A stretch of DNA of 64,000 nt from the NCBI RefSeq assembly GCF_900167155.1, contig NZ_FUXU01000010.1, positions 1 to 64,000 on the forward strand, given 5' to 3'. The notes beneath the pieces were generated by a model. It made no database searches and had not been told where the DNA came from. It saw only the letters and a list, made by a program, of their open reading frames with translations. Positions 52,539-64,000 of the stretch are shown one piece after another; within the stretch, counting starts at the first letter, position 1, and each line of letters opens with the position of its first letter. Source of the DNA: Enterovibrio nigricans DSM 22720. Lineage in GTDB: Bacteria; Pseudomonadota; Gammaproteobacteria; Enterobacterales; Vibrionaceae. The position numbers and the translations under genes were made by a program.

Positions 52539-53687
52539 CTATACAAGTACTTTAGCCAATGATTCTACGATGAAGTCTTGTTCTTCTTCTGTCATATCTA
52601 CAAATAAAGGCAACGTAAGTGCAGCGTGATAATAGTTTTCTGCGGCAAGAAACTGCCCCCAGTCAAAACCGAGTTTGCGGTAATAAGGCTGAGTATGAAC
52701 CGGAATATAGTGCACATGGACACCGACGCCAGCAGCGCGCATAGCATCGAATACTTGTCGGCGGCAATCAGGGTTGTCCAGTTGAATGACATACAAATGC
52801 CATGCTGATAAGGAGTTGTCTGCGACTACTGGTGTTTTTATCGGCAGTTCAGACAATTTTTCGTGGTAACGTTTGGCTAAATAATTTCTGCGAGCGATGA
52901 AGTCGTCAAGGCGTGATAGTTGCGAAATGCCAAGCGCGGCTTGAATGTCCGTCATTCGATAGTTGTAGCCAAGGTCGTGCTGCTCGTAATACCAAGCTCC
53001 TTGGTCTTTGTCGTTAAGCGAATCAAGTTCCCGGGTGACCCCGTGGCTGCGCAAGCTTTCCATTGATTTTGCGAGGTTGGCACTATTTGTTGTCGCCATG
53101 CCGCCTTCTGCTGTTGTTATTATTTTTACCGGATGGAAGCTAAAAATAGTGATATCGCTGTACCGGCAATCTCCTATATATCGATCCGCATATTTTCCGC
53201 CAATAGCATGCGATGCGTCTTCAATTACCCTGAAGTTGTAAATTCTTGAGAGTGCGTTAATTGCTTCCATATCAGCACTTTGCCCACACATATGCACAAC
53301 GACAACAATGCTCGGTAGTTTGTTATCAATTTTTGCTCTTGCGAGTTTTTTTTCTAGCTGGATAGGACAAATGTTATATGTAATCGGGTCAACATCTACA
53401 AAATCTACTCTGGCACCGCAATAAAGGGCGCAATTTGAAGATGCTACAAATGTAACGGGTGAAGTCCAAAGATGCTGACCTTCTTTCAGGCCTAATGCTA
53501 AGCAAGCTAAGTGTAGGCTTGAAGTGGCACTGTTACTTGCTACTGCATATTCAGCACCGACTTTCGAGGCGACCATTTTCTCGAACGATTGTACTTTTGG
53601 ACCCTGTGTAATGAGTTCAGACTGTAAAGCTTCCACTACAGCTTGAACATCAGCATCGCTGATTGATTGTCGACTATAACTAACCAT
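52539..53687 (-). CDS. pseC: UDP-4-amino-4,6-dideoxy-N-acetyl-AltNAc transaminase
   Basis: 382 residues, DegT/DnrJ/EryC1-type PLP aminotransferase. The PLP lysine lies in FSFHPVKIITTAEGGM (about 182-197), with SNSATSSLHLACLALGL near 52 and GYNYRMTDIQAALG near 238. It converts the PseB product to the 4-amino sugar. It heads the leftward pse unit, but pseB, which normally precedes it, is missing here. The 236-bp region to the his operon contains no pseB remnant. Confidence 0.93.
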   Translation of the reverse strand: MVSYSRQSISDADVQAVVEALQSELITQGPKVQSFEKMVASKVGAEYAVASNSATSSLHLACLALGLKEGQHLWTSPVTFVASSNCALYCGARVDFVDVDPITYNICPIQLEKKLARAKIDNKLPSIVVVVHMCGQSADMEAINALSRIYNFRVIEDASHAIGGKYADRYIGDCRYSDITIFSFHPVKIITTAEGGMATTNSANLAKSMESLRSHGVTRELDSLNDKDQGAWYYEQHDLGYNYRMTDIQAALGISQLSRLDDFIARRNYLAKRYHEKLSELPIKTPVVADNSLSAWHLYVIQLDNPDCRRQVFDAMRAAGVGVHVHYIPVHTQPYYRKLGFDWGQFLAAENYYHAALTLPLFVDMTEEEQDFIVESLAKVLV

Positions 53688-53873
53688 TGAATCTCAGTAT
53701 GAAAGCAGTAAGTAGTACTTTAAACGTACCAGCAAAATTGATGCCGATATTCTGCGACGGCAGAACATAACGTAAGGCGAGGTTTTTGCGATAGCGGTTA
53801 ACTTTTGACGAGATTGTATCTCAGAGGTAGATCATAGATCGCAGAAAAATACGCACTCCGTGATTGGTTGTCC

Positions 53874-53900
53874 AAAAAAAAGCAACCCATTGGGTTGCTT
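53874..53900 (-). terminator. his operon terminator
   Basis: Hairpin AAGCAACCC / GGGTTGCTT with A8 on the left, giving a U-tract on the minus strand, 24 bp after the last his gene. Confidence 0.88.
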
Positions 53901-53923
53901 CGGTGAAGTTTTGTGTAATTTGA

Positions 53924-54552
53924 TTACTTATGACGCTCTTTTAGCTTGTTTGCTACGTCTTCCAGCGAGAAGCCTTGATCTTGCAGCAACACCATCAGGT
54001 GATACATCAGATCGGCGGATTCGTTAATTAACTCCTCCTTATCGCCCGACGTCGCTGCAAGCGCGACCTCGACGCCTTCTTCGCCCACTTTTTGCGAAAT
54101 ACGCTTGGTGCCCTTAGCATACAAGGACGCCGTATAAGACGTTGAAGGATCGGATCCTCGACGGGAAGCCAACACTTGCTCCAGTTGATGAAGAAACACC
54201 AAAGAGGGTTTGTTTGCGTCGTCTTCTCCCCAGCAGGTTTCCGTACCCAGGTGGCACGTTGGGCCGATGGGGTCAGCCTGAACCAGTAAGGTATCTTTAT
54301 CGCAGTCGACGGAGATATGCTTAAGCTGCAGTATGTTGCCTGAGGACTCGCCCTTGGTCCAAAGACGCTCCTTTGAGCGGGACCAGAAGGTGACTTGTTG
54401 GGTATCTAGCGTTTTAGCCAAAGCGTCTTGGTTCATGTAACCCAACATCAGTACCGCACCACTTTTGGCATTCTGCACGATGGCAGGAATCAAGCCTTGG
54501 GTTTTTTCCCAATCGATTTGTTCCGCCAGTGCAGCATTTCCTTGTGTCTGAC

Positions 54553-54556
<4 letters not shown>
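53924..54556 (-). CDS. hisI: Bifunctional phosphoribosyl-AMP cyclohydrolase / phosphoribosyl-ATP pyrophosphatase
   Basis: 210 residues, HisIE fusion for steps 2 and 3 of histidine synthesis. Cyclohydrolase part (1-115) with [35 protein letters not shown] and the metal-binding [13 protein letters not shown]. Pyrophosphatase part (about 120-205) with [23 protein letters not shown] and [28 protein letters not shown]. Overlaps hisF by 4 bp; last structural gene. Confidence 0.97.
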
Positions 54557-56643
<2,087 letters not shown>

Positions 56644-56644
<1 letters not shown>

Positions 56645-57711
56645 TACAACACCCCTTTGCTGCTTGGCAATTCATTACCTTCCACGCGAATTGCCTGACG
56701 CAATGTACGTCCGAACGCTTTAAACAGACTTTCTACGATGTGGTGCGTGTTGTCACCGTTTGAAGACAGGTGCAGGGTGCACGCCAGCGTATCAGTCAAC
56801 GAGCGGAAGAAGTGTTCCACCATTTCGGTAGAGAGGTCACCGACTTTCTCTTGTGAGAAGGTGGCGTCAAATTTCAGATAAGGACGGCCAGACAAGTCGA
56901 GCGCACACTGTGCAAGGCATTCATCCATCGGAAGACTGAAACCAAAACGGCCAATACCGCGCTTGTTACCTAAGGCATCTTTCAGTGCTTGGCCTAATGC
57001 CAGAGCAGTGTCTTCCACCGTGTGGTGGTCATCAATGTGCAAATCACCTTCAACTGCCACTTCCATGCGGAAACCGCCGTGCGTGGCGATTTGATCCAGC
57101 ATGTGGTCAAAGAAACCGAGGCCAGTATTGATGCTGTTACCGCCGCTTTCATCTAGGTTCACCGTAATACGGATGTCGGTTTCTTTCGTGGTGCGCACAA
57201 CCGTCGCGATGCGTGGATTGGTGGTCAGGTCCTTGAGGATTTTTTGCCAGCCCATGGTGTCTGGGTTGTACTGAATGCCGCGAATAGCCATGTTCTCGGC
57301 CAATTGCAGATCAGTTTGACGATCGCCAATCACGGCCGAGGTTTTGAAATCGACGCGGCCTTGCTGCAAATAGTCTTTCACCAAGCCCAGTTTTGGTTTG
57401 CGGCAGCTACAGCCTTCGTTGTCAAAGTGAGGACAAATCAGTACATCCGCAAATTTCACGCCTTGAGATTCGAAAATCTCCATCATCATGTCATGCGGTG
57501 CATCGAAGTCGGCTTGTGGATAGCTGTCAGTGCCCAAACCGTCTTGGTTAGTGACCATCACCAGCTTGTAGCCTGCATCCTGCAAAGCCAGCAGTGAGGG
57601 GATGACGTACGGCTCAAGCTTGAGCTTGTCGAGTCTATCAACCTGAAAATCCACAGGTGGCTCGACAATCAAAGTGCCGTCACGGTCGATAAAGAGGATT
57701 TTTTCTTTCAC
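56644..57711 (-). CDS. hisB: Bifunctional histidinol-phosphatase / imidazoleglycerol-phosphate dehydratase
   Basis: About 355 residues. N-terminal HAD phosphatase: [12 protein letters not shown], zinc-binding [15 protein letters not shown], and [16 protein letters not shown]-terminal IGP dehydratase from about 165 with two HHTVED / HH motifs ([28 protein letters not shown]). GTG 57711 is used (AAAGGAA nine bp ahead; [12 protein letters not shown] as in homologues); the longer frame lacks similarity. Between hisC and hisH. Confidence 0.96.
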
Positions 57712-57737
57712 AACAAATTCCTTTTTGTTTCGCGCTT

Positions 57738-58784
57738 TTATGCCAACTGTTGGCGGATAAAGGTTAACGTTTTTTCGCACTCTTCACGGTTGCCGACGCT
57801 GATGCGAATGCAGCCTTCGATTGGAGAACGGCGGAGAATAATGCCGTGATCCCAAAGGGCACTAAATAGCAGTTCAGCGTCAGGGAATTTCACCAGCAGG
57901 TAGTTGCCGTATCCATCAAATACTTCCACGCCAGAGAGCATTGAAAGACCTGCTTGTAAGTAAGCGCGATTTGCATTCAAATCCAGCACTTGATACTTCA
58001 TGCGTGCTAGGCCTGCTTCGTTCAGTGCCTGACAGGCTATCTCAGTGACTGGCACTGGGACTGGGTATGGTGCGATGACTTTTTGCATCAACTGGATGAT
58101 TTGCTGATTTGCCAGAGTGAAGCCACAGCGCAAACCCGCCAGCGCAAACGCCTTTGACAAAGTGCGAAGGATGGCCAGATTAGGATAGCGAACCAGAAGG
58201 TCAACCGTTGACGCTTCCGGACAGAAATCGATGTAGGCTTCATCCATCACAACTAACGCACGACCGGCCGTCATTTCCAGCAACGCTTCGATGTCGTTCC
58301 GGTTGATCAAGTTACCGGTTGGGTTATTTGGGCTACATACAAACACCAACTTCACGGTGTCGAGGTTTTTCTCGATTTCTGGCAGGTTAAGCTGCCATTC
58401 ATCTGTCAGCGGTACGGTCTTACGTGCAACACCCGCTGTTTCTGCACTGATGCTGTACATGCCGTAAGTAGGTGGGCAGAACAGAATGCTGTCTTCGCCT
58501 GTTTCACAGAACGTGCGAACGAGAAGCTCAATGCTTTCATCCGCACCGCGCGAGGTCAGTACTTGCTCTGGGCGAACACCTGCATACTCAGCGTAAGCAC
58601 GGATCAGCTCTTCTGGCTGACAGGTGCTGTAGCGGTTTAGACCCGCACCGTTGATGGTGTATTCATTGTTGAACGGTGATTCGTTGGCATTTAGCCAAAC
58701 ATCACCAGAGCCACCCAAACGACGGGCGGACATGTAAGGGGTCAATGCTTGAACATCCTTACGGGCTAATTTTTCTATGTCCAT
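57738..58784 (-). CDS. hisC: Histidinol-phosphate aminotransferase
   Basis: 348-residue class I/II PLP aminotransferase. [10 protein letters not shown] (about 153-162), [10 protein letters not shown], and the PLP lysine in [16 protein letters not shown] (about 206-221). Converts imidazole acetol phosphate to histidinol phosphate. Thirteen bp after hisD. Confidence 0.97.
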   Translation of the reverse strand: MDIEKLARKDVQALTPYMSARRLGGSGDVWLNANESPFNNEYTINGAGLNRYSTCQPEELIRAYAEYAGVRPEQVLTSRGADESIELLVRTFCETGEDSILFCPPTYGMYSISAETAGVARKTVPLTDEWQLNLPEIEKNLDTVKLVFVCSPNNPTGNLINRNDIEALLEMTAGRALVVMDEAYIDFCPEASTVDLLVRYPNLAILRTLSKAFALAGLRCGFTLANQQIIQLMQKVIAPYPVPVPVTEIACQALNEAGLARMKYQVLDLNANRAYLQAGLSMLSGVEVFDGYGNYLLVKFPDAELLFSALWDHGIILRRSPIEGCIRISVGNREECEKTLTFIRQQLA

Positions 58785-58797
58785 AGAAACCCCTAAA

Positions 58798-60093
58798 TCA
58801 CTGTAATTTGTTGAGCTTTTCGACGCGAATAGTCACTGCATTGCGGTGCGCGTCTAAGCCTTCTGCATTGGCCATCGCCACCACGGTGGGGGCGAGAGCC
58901 TGTAATCCGTTCGCTGACAGTTCTTGTACCGTCATGCGCTTGCTAAAGTCTGCGAGACCCAAGCTTGAATAGGTTCGGGTGTAACCGTATGTGGGCAATA
59001 CGTGGTTGGTGCCAGACGCGTAATCCCCCACGGATTCTGGTGACCATGCACCCAAGAAAATTGAGCCTGCATTGTCCAAAAGGGGAAGAAGTTCACGTGG
59101 ATTTTTAGTCTGAACAATCAAGTGTTCAGGACCGTAATTGTTAGAGATAGCCACGCATTGAGGGAGGCTCTCTGCAATGATGATCACGCTTGAACCCAAT
59201 GCTTGGCTTGCAATGTCTGCACGCGTTAGCTGTTTCAATTGTTTTTGAACAGCGTCTGCCACTTTCTCGGCGAGCACAGGTGAAGGTGTTACCAGTACAA
59301 CTTGAGAGTCTGGGCCGTGCTCTGCTTGGCTGAGAAGATCAGCGGCTACGAAATCTGCATCTGCGTCTTCATCCGCAATCACCAATACTTCAGAAGGGCC
59401 TGCGGGCATGTCGATTGCCGCGCCTGAATGATCATTGCTGACCTGACGCTTAGCTTCTGTCACGAAGGCATTGCCTGGACCGAAGATTTTGTCGACTTTG
59501 CAGACGGTTTCCGTGCCGTAGGCCATTGCTGCTACCGCTTGTGCACCACCAAGGTTGTATACCTGATCGATACCGCAAAGCTTGGCAACATAAAGAATTT
59601 CATCCGCAATCGGCGGTGGGGAACACAGCACCACTTTTCGACATCCCGCGATTTGAGACGGCACGCCCAGCATCAATACGGTTGAAGGCAATGGTGCGCT
59701 GCCGCCAGGAATATACAAGCCGACACGGTTGATCGGGCGGGTAACCAATTCACAGACGACACCAGGCATGGTTTCAACCGTGAGAGGCTCTGCTTTTTGC
59801 GCTTTGTGGAAACAGACGATGTTGTCGTAAGCCTGCTTCAGAGCAGTCTTAATTTCATCGCCCAGACGAGAAGCCGCTGCATCGATTTCTTCCTGAGAAA
59901 CACGGATGTTTTCAGGGACGACTTTATCGAATTTCTCTGTCAGTGCTTTGAGCGCAGCATCGCCACCCGTGCGGACATCATTAATGACCGATGTCACCGC
60001 ATCAGTGATTGATGCGCTTTCAGAGATAGCAGGGCGCTCTAAGGCCTTCTCCTGCTGTTGTTCACCGAGCGATTTCCAAACCACTGTTTTCAT
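58798..60093 (-). CDS. hisD: Histidinol dehydrogenase
   Basis: 431 residues; oxidises histidinol to histidine in two NAD steps with zinc. Motifs: [60 protein letters not shown] and [16 protein letters not shown], with zinc/catalytic His and Asp residues. Directly follows hisG (3 bp). Confidence 0.98.
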   Translation of the reverse strand: MKTVVWKSLGEQQQEKALERPAISESASITDAVTSVINDVRTGGDAALKALTEKFDKVVPENIRVSQEEIDAAASRLGDEIKTALKQAYDNIVCFHKAQKAEPLTVETMPGVVCELVTRPINRVGLYIPGGSAPLPSTVLMLGVPSQIAGCRKVVLCSPPPIADEILYVAKLCGIDQVYNLGGAQAVAAMAYGTETVCKVDKIFGPGNAFVTEAKRQVSNDHSGAAIDMPAGPSEVLVIADEDADADFVAADLLSQAEHGPDSQVVLVTPSPVLAEKVADAVQKQLKQLTRADIASQALGSSVIIIAESLPQCVAISNNYGPEHLIVQTKNPRELLPLLDNAGSIFLGAWSPESVGDYASGTNHVLPTYGYTRTYSSLGLADFSKRMTVQELSANGLQALAPTVVAMANAEGLDAHRNAVTIRVEKLNKLQ

Positions 60094-60096
60094 GGC

Positions 60097-60993
60097 TTAC
60101 TCCATCATCTTCTCAATCGGCAGTACCAGAATTGAGCTGGCACCCAGTTCTTTGAGCTTTTCCATGGTTTCCCAGAACAGATTTTCGGTACTCACCAGAT
60201 GTACAGCGACGCGCTGTTTGTCGTGTGCCAGTGGCAAGATGGTAGGGTCCTCTGCGCCTGGAAGCAGCTCAACAATCTTCTCCAGCGTATCACTTGGCGC
60301 ATGAAGCATGATGTATTTGGATTCTTTTGCTTGAATCACGCCGTTTATACGGGTCAACAAGCGGTCGATCAGTGCCGCTTTATCTTGGGCAAACTCGCCC
60401 GTGCGTTGAATTAGCACTGCTTTTGAACGGAAGATGACTTCAGCTTCTTTCAGACCGTTCGCTTCCAGCGTTGCACCTGTTGAAACCAAGTCACAGATAG
60501 CATCAGCCAGACCCGCGCGTGGGGCAACTTCTACTGAACCATTCAACATACAGGTGCTGAATTTCACGTCTTGCTTATCAAGGTAATCTTTAAGAATGTT
60601 AGGGTAGGTAGTGGCAATACGTTTGCCTGCCAAATCTTGAGGGCCGTTATACTCTTGGCCTTTTTCGACGGCCACAGAAAGACGACACCCACCAAAACCG
60701 AGTCGGCGAAGTTTATTGAATTCGCTTGGTTCTTCTAGTGCAACACGCTCTAGTCGAACTTCTTCCAGTTCGTTTTCGCCAATCACGCCAAGATCTACCA
60801 CGCCATCCATGATAAGGCCGGGAATGTCATCATCACGAACCAATAACAAATCGATAGGCATGTTCTCTGCGTGAACCACTAAGCGGTCACCGGAAAAGTT
60901 GATTTTCACACCGCAACGCTTGAGCAGTTCCTGACACTCTTTCGCAAGGCGGCCTTTTTTCTGAATGGCAATTCTTAGACGTTCTGTTTGCAT
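60097..60993 (-). CDS. hisG: ATP phosphoribosyltransferase (long form)
   Basis: 298-residue HisG with the C-terminal regulatory ACT-like domain, so it is the long, HisZ-independent, histidine-inhibited form. Motifs: [45 protein letters not shown], and [22 protein letters not shown] (PRPP loop). Commits flux to histidine. First structural gene after the leader and attenuator. Confidence 0.98.
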   Translation of the reverse strand: MQTERLRIAIQKKGRLAKECQELLKRCGVKINFSGDRLVVHAENMPIDLLLVRDDDIPGLIMDGVVDLGVIGENELEEVRLERVALEEPSEFNKLRRLGFGGCRLSVAVEKGQEYNGPQDLAGKRIATTYPNILKDYLDKQDVKFSTCMLNGSVEVAPRAGLADAICDLVSTGATLEANGLKEAEVIFRSKAVLIQRTGEFAQDKAALIDRLLTRINGVIQAKESKYIMLHAPSDTLEKIVELLPGAEDPTILPLAHDKQRVAVHLVSTENLFWETMEKLKELGASSILVLPIEKMME

Positions 60994-61066
60994 GATCTAT
61001 TCCCTGTATCTTTTCGCTCGACCGCTATTTCCTTGAAGTCTGAGCGCAATTTTTAAATCCTAAAAA

Positions 61067-61100
61067 GTAAAAAACCCCCGGAAGGTGCTCTTCCGGGGGT
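61067..61100 (-). terminator. his attenuator terminator
   Basis: Perfect stem ACCCCCGGAAG (61074-61084) / CTTCCGGGGGT (61090-61100), loop GTGCT, with the A-tract at its left giving U6 on the minus strand. It lies between the hisL leader peptide and hisG. Ribosome stalling at the His codons would favour an antiterminator. Confidence 0.92.
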
Positions 61101-61178
61101 CTGAAACTTATGTTCGCGTTTTATGACCTTGGAAGAACTTCTCCTCGTCTTCCAGTCGAAACCAACTCTCCCGAAAGA

Positions 61179-61211
61179 CTACTCAGGATGGTGATGATGG
61201 TGAATGGTCAT
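61179..61211 (-). CDS. hisL: his operon leader peptide
   Basis: Ten-codon ORF MTIHHHHHPE with five consecutive His codons (CAC CAT CAT CAC CAT), stop TAG. Placed about 80 bp before the attenuator stem and 185 bp before hisG, exactly where HisL should be. Too short for most ORF callers. Fewer His codons than E. coli HisL (seven). Confidence 0.92.
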   Translation of the reverse strand: MTIHHHHHPE

Positions 61212-61490
61212 TAGCGATTGCTGCATACTGCGTATCTCGTTCCGTGATTCAAATTTGCAGGACGTTTAACGTCTACTTGGTAATCACACTAACAAACTCA
61301 CTAAATATTGCAACAAGTAATTGAGGGATTTTGCCATTTAGCGGTGCTGTTAACACAGAGCCATAAAAAGTCGGTATTTTGAAAAAAAAGGACGCGAGCA
61401 TATGAAAGGCAAGTGACGGTAATATATAGGAATAAGTGCAAACGAAGGTGGGGCCGTGCGATGTGCTCGCGCACCCAGAAATAGTATTCG
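61212..61490. other. Upstream region of the his leader
   Basis: About 280 bp without a gene. Expected to contain the leftward his promoter just right of hisL. Nothing else recognised. Confidence 0.4.
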
Positions 61491-61676
61491 TTATATGTAT
61501 ATATCCAGCAGACTGTTCTTCTTCTTTTGAGTCTCTGATGGCGACGGTTCTTGTTCGACCTCTTCGCGCTCTTCTTCCTCAGTGATTTTCTGCTGCTGTT
61601 GTTTTGCTTTATCTTGTTTCAACACCGTGTGCACTTTTTGAGGTGACAGGTCTGAAATTTTGGGGAACCAAGTCAT
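61491..61676 (-). CDS. Small Gln/Glu-rich protein of unknown function
   Basis: 61 residues: MTWFPKISDLSPQKVHTVLK then a Gln run and a Glu-rich middle (EEEEREEVEQEP), ending KKKNSLLDIYI. No signal peptide or membrane segment. A GGAG box lies 7 bp before the ATG, which supports translation. Low complexity makes homology unsafe. Lies between his and ychJ, same strand as both. Function unknown. Confidence 0.45.
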   Translation of the reverse strand: MTWFPKISDLSPQKVHTVLKQDKAKQQQQKITEEEEREEVEQEPSPSETQKKKNSLLDIYI

Positions 61677-61739
61677 CGCAATGCTCCATGATTTGCTCCC
61701 CCATGTTATCGGCTAACTATTGAACTTCTTGAGTGTTTT

Positions 61740-62216
61740 TTAACCGCAGCACTTTTTGTGCTTTTTACCGCTTCCACAAGGACACGGATCGTTACGTCCT
61801 ACTTTTTCCGCTTTTGGGTATTCGCCGTCGATATAAAACCAAAGGTTTTTACCGTCTTTTTCTTCATTCAAAAATCGTGACTTTTCATGCAGCGTGTATT
61901 GCTTCCCGTCATCAATATAATGGGCTTTAAATTCGACGAAGCCTTGTTTGCCATTGGCGTCTACAGAACTGTTCAGCACTTGGAGCATCAACCATTCGCT
62001 GTTAATGGAATCGGCAATGGCATCTCGATGTTGTTCCGCACCGCAGAAAGAGTGATAGGTATTGACGACATAATCGACCAAACCTTTGACGTGCGCACTG
62101 TAGCGAGAACGCATCAATTTCTCTGGATGATCGGCTTTCGCGTGATCTAAGTGGATAGGTTCACAGCATTGACTGTAGTTAGCCTGACTACCACAAGGGC
62201 AAAGTTCTGCGGTCAT
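61740..62216 (-). CDS. ychJ: YchJ family protein with two SEC-C motifs
   Basis: 158 residues. N-terminal SEC-C-like zinc motif [16 protein letters not shown] (about 5-20), a central NTF2-like domain (about 30-130) and a C-terminal SEC-C motif [16 protein letters not shown] like that of SecA. Exact function unknown. Single gene, preceded by a short gap to the glutamine synthetase-like gene. Confidence 0.93.
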   Translation of the reverse strand: MTAELCPCGSQANYSQCCEPIHLDHAKADHPEKLMRSRYSAHVKGLVDYVVNTYHSFCGAEQHRDAIADSINSEWLMLQVLNSSVDANGKQGFVEFKAHYIDDGKQYTLHEKSRFLNEEKDGKNLWFYIDGEYPKAEKVGRNDPCPCGSGKKHKKCCG

Positions 62217-62292
62217 GAATAAGACACCGAATTAATAAAAAATCGCGCATATTCTCTGAATCGTTCTCGTGTTAGTCAAGTTGTTCAAGACG

Positions 62293-63702
62293 CTAAAAGG
62301 TTCTTAAGTACCAGTCATATTCCAGCGTTGTAATATGTTGCTCGAACTCTTCCAGTTCCTTCTCTTTGCACGTTACAAAGACATCAATGAAATCTGTGCC
62401 CAGATACTGACGGAGAATGTCACAGTCACTCAGTTCTCGCAGCGCATCACGAAGGTTATTTGGCAAGGGAGTATTTGGCACATCGTAGGCATTACCGACG
62501 ATCTCCGTTGGAGGCTCAATGTTGTTATCCATGCCATGCATGATGGAAGCGAGAAATGCACTCATCATTAAGTAAGGGTTCGCATCCGTGCCAGCTACGC
62601 GGTGTTCGATTCGGGTAGCTGCGGGAACATCGCTTGGGATGCGCAACGCTGTTGTGCGGTTTTCTACGCCCCACGTTGCCGCACTGGGGACATAGAAATC
62701 AGGGCTGAAACGGCGATAAAAGTTGATGTTTGGACACAGAATGGCGAGGTAATGGGGAAGCAAAGAGAGTAAGCCACCCAGTGCGTGTTTCAAGGTGTCG
62801 GTCATCTCGCCTTGCTGCGCGGGTTCAAACACATTGTTACCGTCGTCATCGAGTAAGCTGAGATGAAGATGCATGCCATTGCCCGCTTGATCGGCGTAGA
62901 GCTTGGCCATGAAGGTGACATCATATTCGTGGTTATGCGCCACTTGTTTTATGACACGTCGAAGCAGCAGAGCATGATCACAAGATGCAAGTGCGTCATC
63001 TGTGTGCTTTAAATTAATCTCAAACTGCCCCGGTGCGGATTCTGCCACTATGGTATCCGTAGGGAGCCCTTGCGCGCGTGCAGCATCAATGATTTCCGTC
63101 AGCAGATCGGCATACTCATCGAGATCATCCAGCGAGTAAACTTGTGTGTTTTCAGGACGTTTGCCGGTCACAGGGGAAATAGGGGGTAAGGGAGCTTTAC
63201 CTGCATCTTTCGCATCGATCAAATAGAACTCCAGTTCAAATGCAGATACTGGCGTTAGACCGCGCGCTTTCATTTGTCTCAGCGTGCGACGGAGGATCAT
63301 TCTTGGGTCGCCAAAAAAGGGCGTCTCTGGCGATTCGTACATCTCCAGAAGTAATTGAGCAATCACGCGTTTTTGCCATGGCTGGCGTGCAAGCGTGCCT
63401 GTGACAGGAAAACAAATGGCGTCCGATTCGCCAATCTCCAGACCTAATCCGGTTTCTTCTACGGGGGTACCTTTGATGTTCATTCCATAGATGGAGATGG
63501 GGAGTGCGATACCCAACTCGTAGGCTTTTGTGAGCTTGCCTTTTTCAACACGTTTGCCTCGGACAATCCCATTCATATCCAAAAGCAACAGGTCGACAAA
63601 CTCAACATCCGGGTTGTCTTTCAGAAACTGAACGGCTTCGTTTATATCCGGTAAATTGGCATCGGCTGAAGTAAACATTTCCCTGTCTGTTTGATATCGC
63701 AT
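62293..63702 (-). CDS. Glutamine synthetase family protein, likely gamma-glutamylputrescine synthetase
   Basis: 469 residues. GS fold with metal-binding Glu and the substrate loops: FELEFYLIDAKDAG (about 150), VAESAPGQFEINLKH (about 215-229), AGNGMHLHLSLLD (about 277), NINFYRRFSPDFYVPS, WGVENRTTALRIPSD and RIEHRVAGTDANPYL. It resembles PuuA rather than GlnA (no adenylylation Tyr context). It would ligate glutamate to putrescine or another amine, using ATP, the first step of polyamine use. ATG 63702 has AGGT ahead; M9 at 63678 is an alternative. No other puu genes are in the window. Confidence 0.82.
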   Translation of the reverse strand: MRYQTDREMFTSADANLPDINEAVQFLKDNPDVEFVDLLLLDMNGIVRGKRVEKGKLTKAYELGIALPISIYGMNIKGTPVEETGLGLEIGESDAICFPVTGTLARQPWQKRVIAQLLLEMYESPETPFFGDPRMILRRTLRQMKARGLTPVSAFELEFYLIDAKDAGKAPLPPISPVTGKRPENTQVYSLDDLDEYADLLTEIIDAARAQGLPTDTIVAESAPGQFEINLKHTDDALASCDHALLLRRVIKQVAHNHEYDVTFMAKLYADQAGNGMHLHLSLLDDDGNNVFEPAQQGEMTDTLKHALGGLLSLLPHYLAILCPNINFYRRFSPDFYVPSAATWGVENRTTALRIPSDVPAATRIEHRVAGTDANPYLMMSAFLASIMHGMDNNIEPPTEIVGNAYDVPNTPLPNNLRDALRELSDCDILRQYLGTDFIDVFVTCKEKELEEFEQHITTLEYDWYLRTF

Positions 63703-64000
63703 GTGTCACCTACCTGGGTGTAAATTATATCAATCACTCCAAATGATATCCCTGAGTGAATAGTAAACCGCCCATTTTGTCAACCGAGACCAAGATCACG
63801 ATTTGCATCTTTTGGCGTTAAATCAATGCGATAAATCCTTATGAATTGGTGGATTACCAATGTTAAGAAAATGTTTGATAATTTAACTGGAAGTGTTGAT
63901 TAGCTCTCTTGCGTCATTTATTTTTAACGTGTAGCGTGTGAAAAATTGAACGCTTTGTTCATGTGAACGATTTGTCTTTCTGGGTAAGCAGTGCTTTTTA
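63703..64000. promoter_or_regulatory. Upstream region of the PuuA-like gene
   Basis: About 300 bp with no gene. TATAAT (63724-63729, minus strand) could be the -10. An inverted repeat ATATCA (63727-63732) / TGATAT (63744-63749) with 11-bp spacer overlaps it and may be an operator. No recognisable right-hand gene before the window ends. Confidence 0.35.

Overview
The window looks like a chromosomal segment of a member of the Vibrionaceae (Gammaproteobacteria). Support comes from the conserved order yoaA-tsaB-(small ORF)-hydrolase-fadD-rnd / minE-minD-minC / ycgL-mltB-like, a canonical his operon with an attenuator, an H-NS paralogue, a MobB-MoeA fusion, and a formate dehydrogenase block whose gene order resembles the one I recall from Vibrio. 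Genus cannot be fixed from sequence alone; Grimontia, Enterovibrio, Photobacterium and Vibrio are all possible. No tRNA, rRNA, CRISPR array or prophage was seen.

Layout. 1-285: right end of an IS21-family insertion sequence (tail of istB plus the terminal repeats), which has cut off the front of a membrane-spanning AraC-type hybrid regulator. 2190-4919: ferrous iron uptake operon feoABC. 5-10 kb: HIT protein, DUF924 protein, a diguanylate cyclase, argS and yecM. 10.2-22.4 kb: purU, then the housekeeping block above, and an H-NS family gene. 22.7-24.6 kb: a lysine riboswitch in front of an NhaC-superfamily transporter (LysW type), then tdk.

25.4-44.1 kb is one functional territory, respiratory formate oxidation and its metal cofactor. 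It holds a leftward operon tupABC-mobA-mobB/moeA (tungstate uptake and cofactor nucleotide chemistry), a sigma-54 response regulator and its sensor kinase, an excisionase-HTH/PBP-like regulator with fdhD, and a rightward series: a small membrane protein, DUF3305, DUF3306, a multi-cluster ferredoxin, a TorD-like chaperone, a tiny Tat-signal protein and the three formate dehydrogenase subunits. I can read three close matches to the sigma-54 -24/-12 consensus, in front of tupA, fdhD and the ferredoxin/dehydrogenase operon. A 15-bp palindrome (GGGACA-N3-TGTCTC type) occurs upstream of two of them and is probably the binding site of the response regulator. A ModE-like inverted repeat sits next to the tup promoter.

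44.1-49.1 kb: a probably exported MTA/SAH-type nucleosidase behind a PurR-like palindrome; a leftward arsenical operon arsR-GAPDH-tyrosine phosphatase-arsJ with no arsenate reductase in view; and an RluA-family pseudouridine synthase. 49.2-53.7 kb: leftward pseudaminic acid genes pseC-pseF-pseG/H fusion-pseI, without pseB. 53.9-61.2 kb: the complete leftward operon hisL-GDCBHAFI. 61.5-63.7 kb: a Q/E-rich small ORF, ychJ and a PuuA-like glutamine synthetase family gene.

All calls come from reading the sequence and from remembered family features. No database search was run, so start sites and regulatory sites are inferences.
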